This document shows, one piece after another, positions 6,635 to 7,865 of a stretch of 7,865 nt of DNA. The stretch lies in NCBI GenBank assembly GCA_027618625.1, contig JAQCER010000116.1, forward strand, positions 1 through 7,865, read 5' to 3'. This DNA comes from Verrucomicrobiota bacterium (GTDB lineage: Bacteria > Verrucomicrobiota > Verrucomicrobiia > Verrucomicrobiales > DEV007). The stretch's first letter is position 1; the number at the start of each line of letters is the position of its first letter. The notes beneath the pieces were generated by a model, which was not told where the DNA came from, did not search any database, and saw only the letters and a list, made by a program, of their open reading frames with translations. A program made the position numbers and the translations under genes.

Positions 6635-7675
6635 TTACTTCGCGGAAGGCAACAGGACGGCTTTGACGATCTCGCCGTGATGCATTTTCTCGAAGGCTAC
6701 CTTCCAGTCTTGTAGCGCCCATTGGCCACCCACGATCGGGCGGACGTCGAGTTTTTTGCTGGAGAGAAGTTGGAGAACCATCTCCCACACGGGCCAGTTG
6801 TGGCTGAAGCTGCCCTGGAGTGTCACATTTTTCTGCACCAGTGGATCAAGGGAAAAGTTCAACGGTTGCGGGCCCCATCCCACTTTCGTGATCCATCCTG
6901 CGGGTCGCACCAGTTGCAGTGCAGCCTTGAGTGTCGCAGAAACACCGGCGGCATCGATCACGCAGTCGGCACCGAGGCCATCGCGCGCGGTTGCCCAATC
7001 GGTCGCATCACCCACGACGGTTTCGCAGCCATAGGCCTCGGCAATTTTCAGTCGTCCGAGATCAGCTTCGAGGCCAACCATCGCCACCTCTGCTCCCGCC
7101 AGCCGTGCGACTGCGGCACAGAGAATTCCGATCGTTCCTGGCCCTAACACAACAACCCTGTCACCGGGGCGGATCCTGGAATTGTTGATCACAGCATTGT
7201 AGGCCACACAACAGGGCTCTGTCAGTGCAGCGAGCTCCAGCTCCAGGGCGTCCGGCACGTGGTGCAGGCAACGGGAGGGCACGCGAACGTACCGAGTCAT
7301 GGCACCGTTGACTCCGTAGCCAAAGCCCTTGCGTGACGTGTCCAGATTGTAGAGCCCCCGGCGCGTCATCGGATTATCGAGATCGATCACTGCGGCTGTT
7401 TCGCTCACGACGCGATCGCCTGATTTCCAGCGTCCTGATTCCGCGACGTTGGAACCGGTCTCAACGATGTGGCCACCGAATTCGTGACCTAGGACAACAG
7501 GATAGTTTACCGGCCAGCTGTGTTGAGCACTCCACTGGTGGAGGTCACTGCCGCAGACGCCGACAGCCGCTACTTCCAAAAGCACGTCGTCCGGCCCGAT
7601 CTCGGGCGGCTCGAGTTCGCGAATCTCAACACTGAAGGGATCGGGAGCAAAGTTGACGACGGCTGGGCTGGACAT
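6635..7675 (-). CDS. Zinc-type medium-chain alcohol/polyol dehydrogenase lacking the structural zinc site
   Basis: A 346-residue cytoplasmic MDR-family oxidoreductase of normal length, expected to oxidise an alcohol or polyol with NAD(P)+. The catalytic zinc site is present: C41 in GVCGSDLHQW, H64 and E65 in VVLGHEFGG, and E153 in LTEPCCVAYN. The nucleotide-binding Rossmann motif is VVVLGPGTIGILCA (174-187), with GLEAD (201-205) at the end of strand 2. The lobe that in alcohol, threonine and sorbitol dehydrogenase relatives holds four zinc-binding cysteines (C-x2-C-x2-C-x7-C) aligns here with D98, N101, T104 and D112, so the structural zinc appears lost. The flanking RRGLYNLD and RKGFGYGVNGAM patterns are kept. 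The substrate cannot be inferred; sugar or polyol oxidation suits the neighbourhood. It is followed 15 nt later by the PEP-CTERM gene. No Shine-Dalgarno sequence precedes the ATG. Confidence 0.9.
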   Translation of the reverse strand: MSSPAVVNFAPDPFSVEIRELEPPEIGPDDVLLEVAAVGVCGSDLHQWSAQHSWPVNYPVVLGHEFGGHIVETGSNVAESGRWKSGDRVVSETAAVIDLDNPMTRRGLYNLDTSRKGFGYGVNGAMTRYVRVPSRCLHHVPDALELELAALTEPCCVAYNAVINNSRIRPGDRVVVLGPGTIGILCAAVARLAGAEVAMVGLEADLGRLKIAEAYGCETVVGDATDWATARDGLGADCVIDAAGVSATLKAALQLVRPAGWITKVGWGPQPLNFSLDPLVQKNVTLQGSFSHNWPVWEMVLQLLSSKKLDVRPIVGGQWALQDWKVAFEKMHHGEIVKAVLLPSAK

Positions 7676-7701
7676 AAAGATAAGGTGCGTGTGATTGGAT
7701 T

Positions 7702-7730
7702 ATTTCACATGGATACTAGGACTGGATCAA
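7702..7730 (-). promoter_or_regulatory. Candidate promoter for the dehydrogenase and PEP-CTERM pair
   Basis: On the minus strand TTGATC (7725-7730) and TGAAAT (7702-7707) sit 17 nt apart, each matching 4 of 6 bases of the sigma-70 -35 and -10 consensus. The implied transcript would start about 20 nt before the ATG at 7675. Promoter consensus in this group of bacteria is poorly known, so this is only a candidate. Confidence 0.25.
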
Positions 7731-7738
7731 TTGTCCAG
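7722..7738. promoter_or_regulatory. Palindromic operator-like element upstream of the dehydrogenase
   Basis: CTGGATCAATTGTCCAG has 5-bp inverted arms (CTGGA/TCCAG) around a centre containing CAATTG. A second overlapping pairing, GGAC/GTCC, runs over 7719-7736. It overlaps the candidate -35 box, a usual position for a repressor site. It could be a binding site for a dimeric regulator of the operon; no regulator gene is visible nearby. Confidence 0.25.
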
Positions 7739-7765
7739 CGTCTCTTGGTCTCTTCTAGGCCAGAA

Positions 7766-7865
7766 TCAACGCGACTCTCTCGGCATCTTCATCCGTTCAA
7801 GCGCATCGACCGTCCAGACCATCGGATACAGCTTTTCGTGATACCAGAGTTTGGCAAAATAGAAG
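7766..7865 (-). CDS. C-terminal fragment of an unidentified protein
   Basis: The last 32 residues of a minus-strand gene that begins to the right of the window. The frame is open from the window edge to the TGA at 7766-7768 and reads FYFAKLWYHEKLYPMVWTVD, then ALERMKMPRESR. The aromatic-rich WYHEKLYPMVWT segment looks like genuine protein rather than random translation. I recall similar tails on glycan-related transferases but cannot name the family. Its stop is 90 nt before the dehydrogenase start on the same strand, so the two might share a transcript or the gap may hold a promoter. Confidence 0.6.
   Translation of the reverse strand, partial: FYFAKLWYHEKLYPMVWTVDALERMKMPRESR

Noticed and set aside
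6722..7147. 141-codon plus-strand frame inside the dehydrogenase gene
   Set aside because: It is antisense to conserved dehydrogenase motifs, and its His/Arg/Cys-rich translation is typical of a GC-rich shadow frame.
1..7865. CRISPR array, tRNA, rRNA or insertion sequence
   Set aside because: No regularly spaced direct repeats, no cloverleaf-like sequence with a TTCRA-type arm, and no transposase-like protein or paired terminal repeats were seen on reading.

Overview
This window looks like part of a chromosome of a PVC-group bacterium, most likely Verrucomicrobiota, with Planctomycetota as the alternative. Three protein families point that way. They are the tail of a DUF1501 sulfatase-like protein, an AlgX/AlgJ-type SGNH protein with a large N-terminal extension, and an exosortase-sorted PEP-CTERM protein. 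None of the five complete genes with an assessable start has a clear Shine-Dalgarno sequence, which fits this assignment but does not prove it. Base composition is moderately GC-rich (about 55% where I counted), with one sharp AT-rich island at about 4500-4600.

Layout, left to right. (1) 1-205, + strand: the last 67 residues of a DUF1501 protein. (2) 290-2191, - strand, convergent with it: a probable lipoprotein with the Asp/His/Ser residues of the AlgX/AlgJ acetyltransferase fold and a C-terminal beta domain. (3) 2247-2467, +: what looks like the eroded C-terminal end of a Uma2-family nuclease gene, lying directly against the next gene. (4) 2473-3354, +: RfbA/RmlA, glucose-1-phosphate thymidylyltransferase. 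(5) 3375-4301, +: a class I SAM methyltransferase with an N-terminal coiled coil, 20 nt after rfbA and probably cotranscribed. (6) 4302-4624: a 323-nt gap with an inverted repeat and the AT-rich island. (7) 4625-5743, +: a membrane-anchored protein made almost entirely of coiled coil, followed by a strong intrinsic terminator. (8) 5999-6619 and 6635-7675, -: a PEP-CTERM protein and a zinc-type medium-chain dehydrogenase 15 nt apart, read as a pair. (9) 7766-7865, -: the last 32 residues of an unidentified protein.

The common thread is cell-surface or extracellular carbohydrate: nucleotide-sugar synthesis (RfbA), possible glycan methylation (the methyltransferase), possible glycan O-acetylation (AlgX-like), and export and sorting of a surface protein (PEP-CTERM). 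These links are inferred from neighbourhood. No glycosyltransferase, MBOAT acyltransferase, rfbB/C/D, exosortase or transposase gene is visible. I do not see a clearly new multi-gene system. The points most worth a second look are the Uma2 relic against rfbA, the dehydrogenase that has lost all four structural-zinc cysteines, its pairing with a PEP-CTERM gene, and the AT-rich island before the coiled-coil gene.
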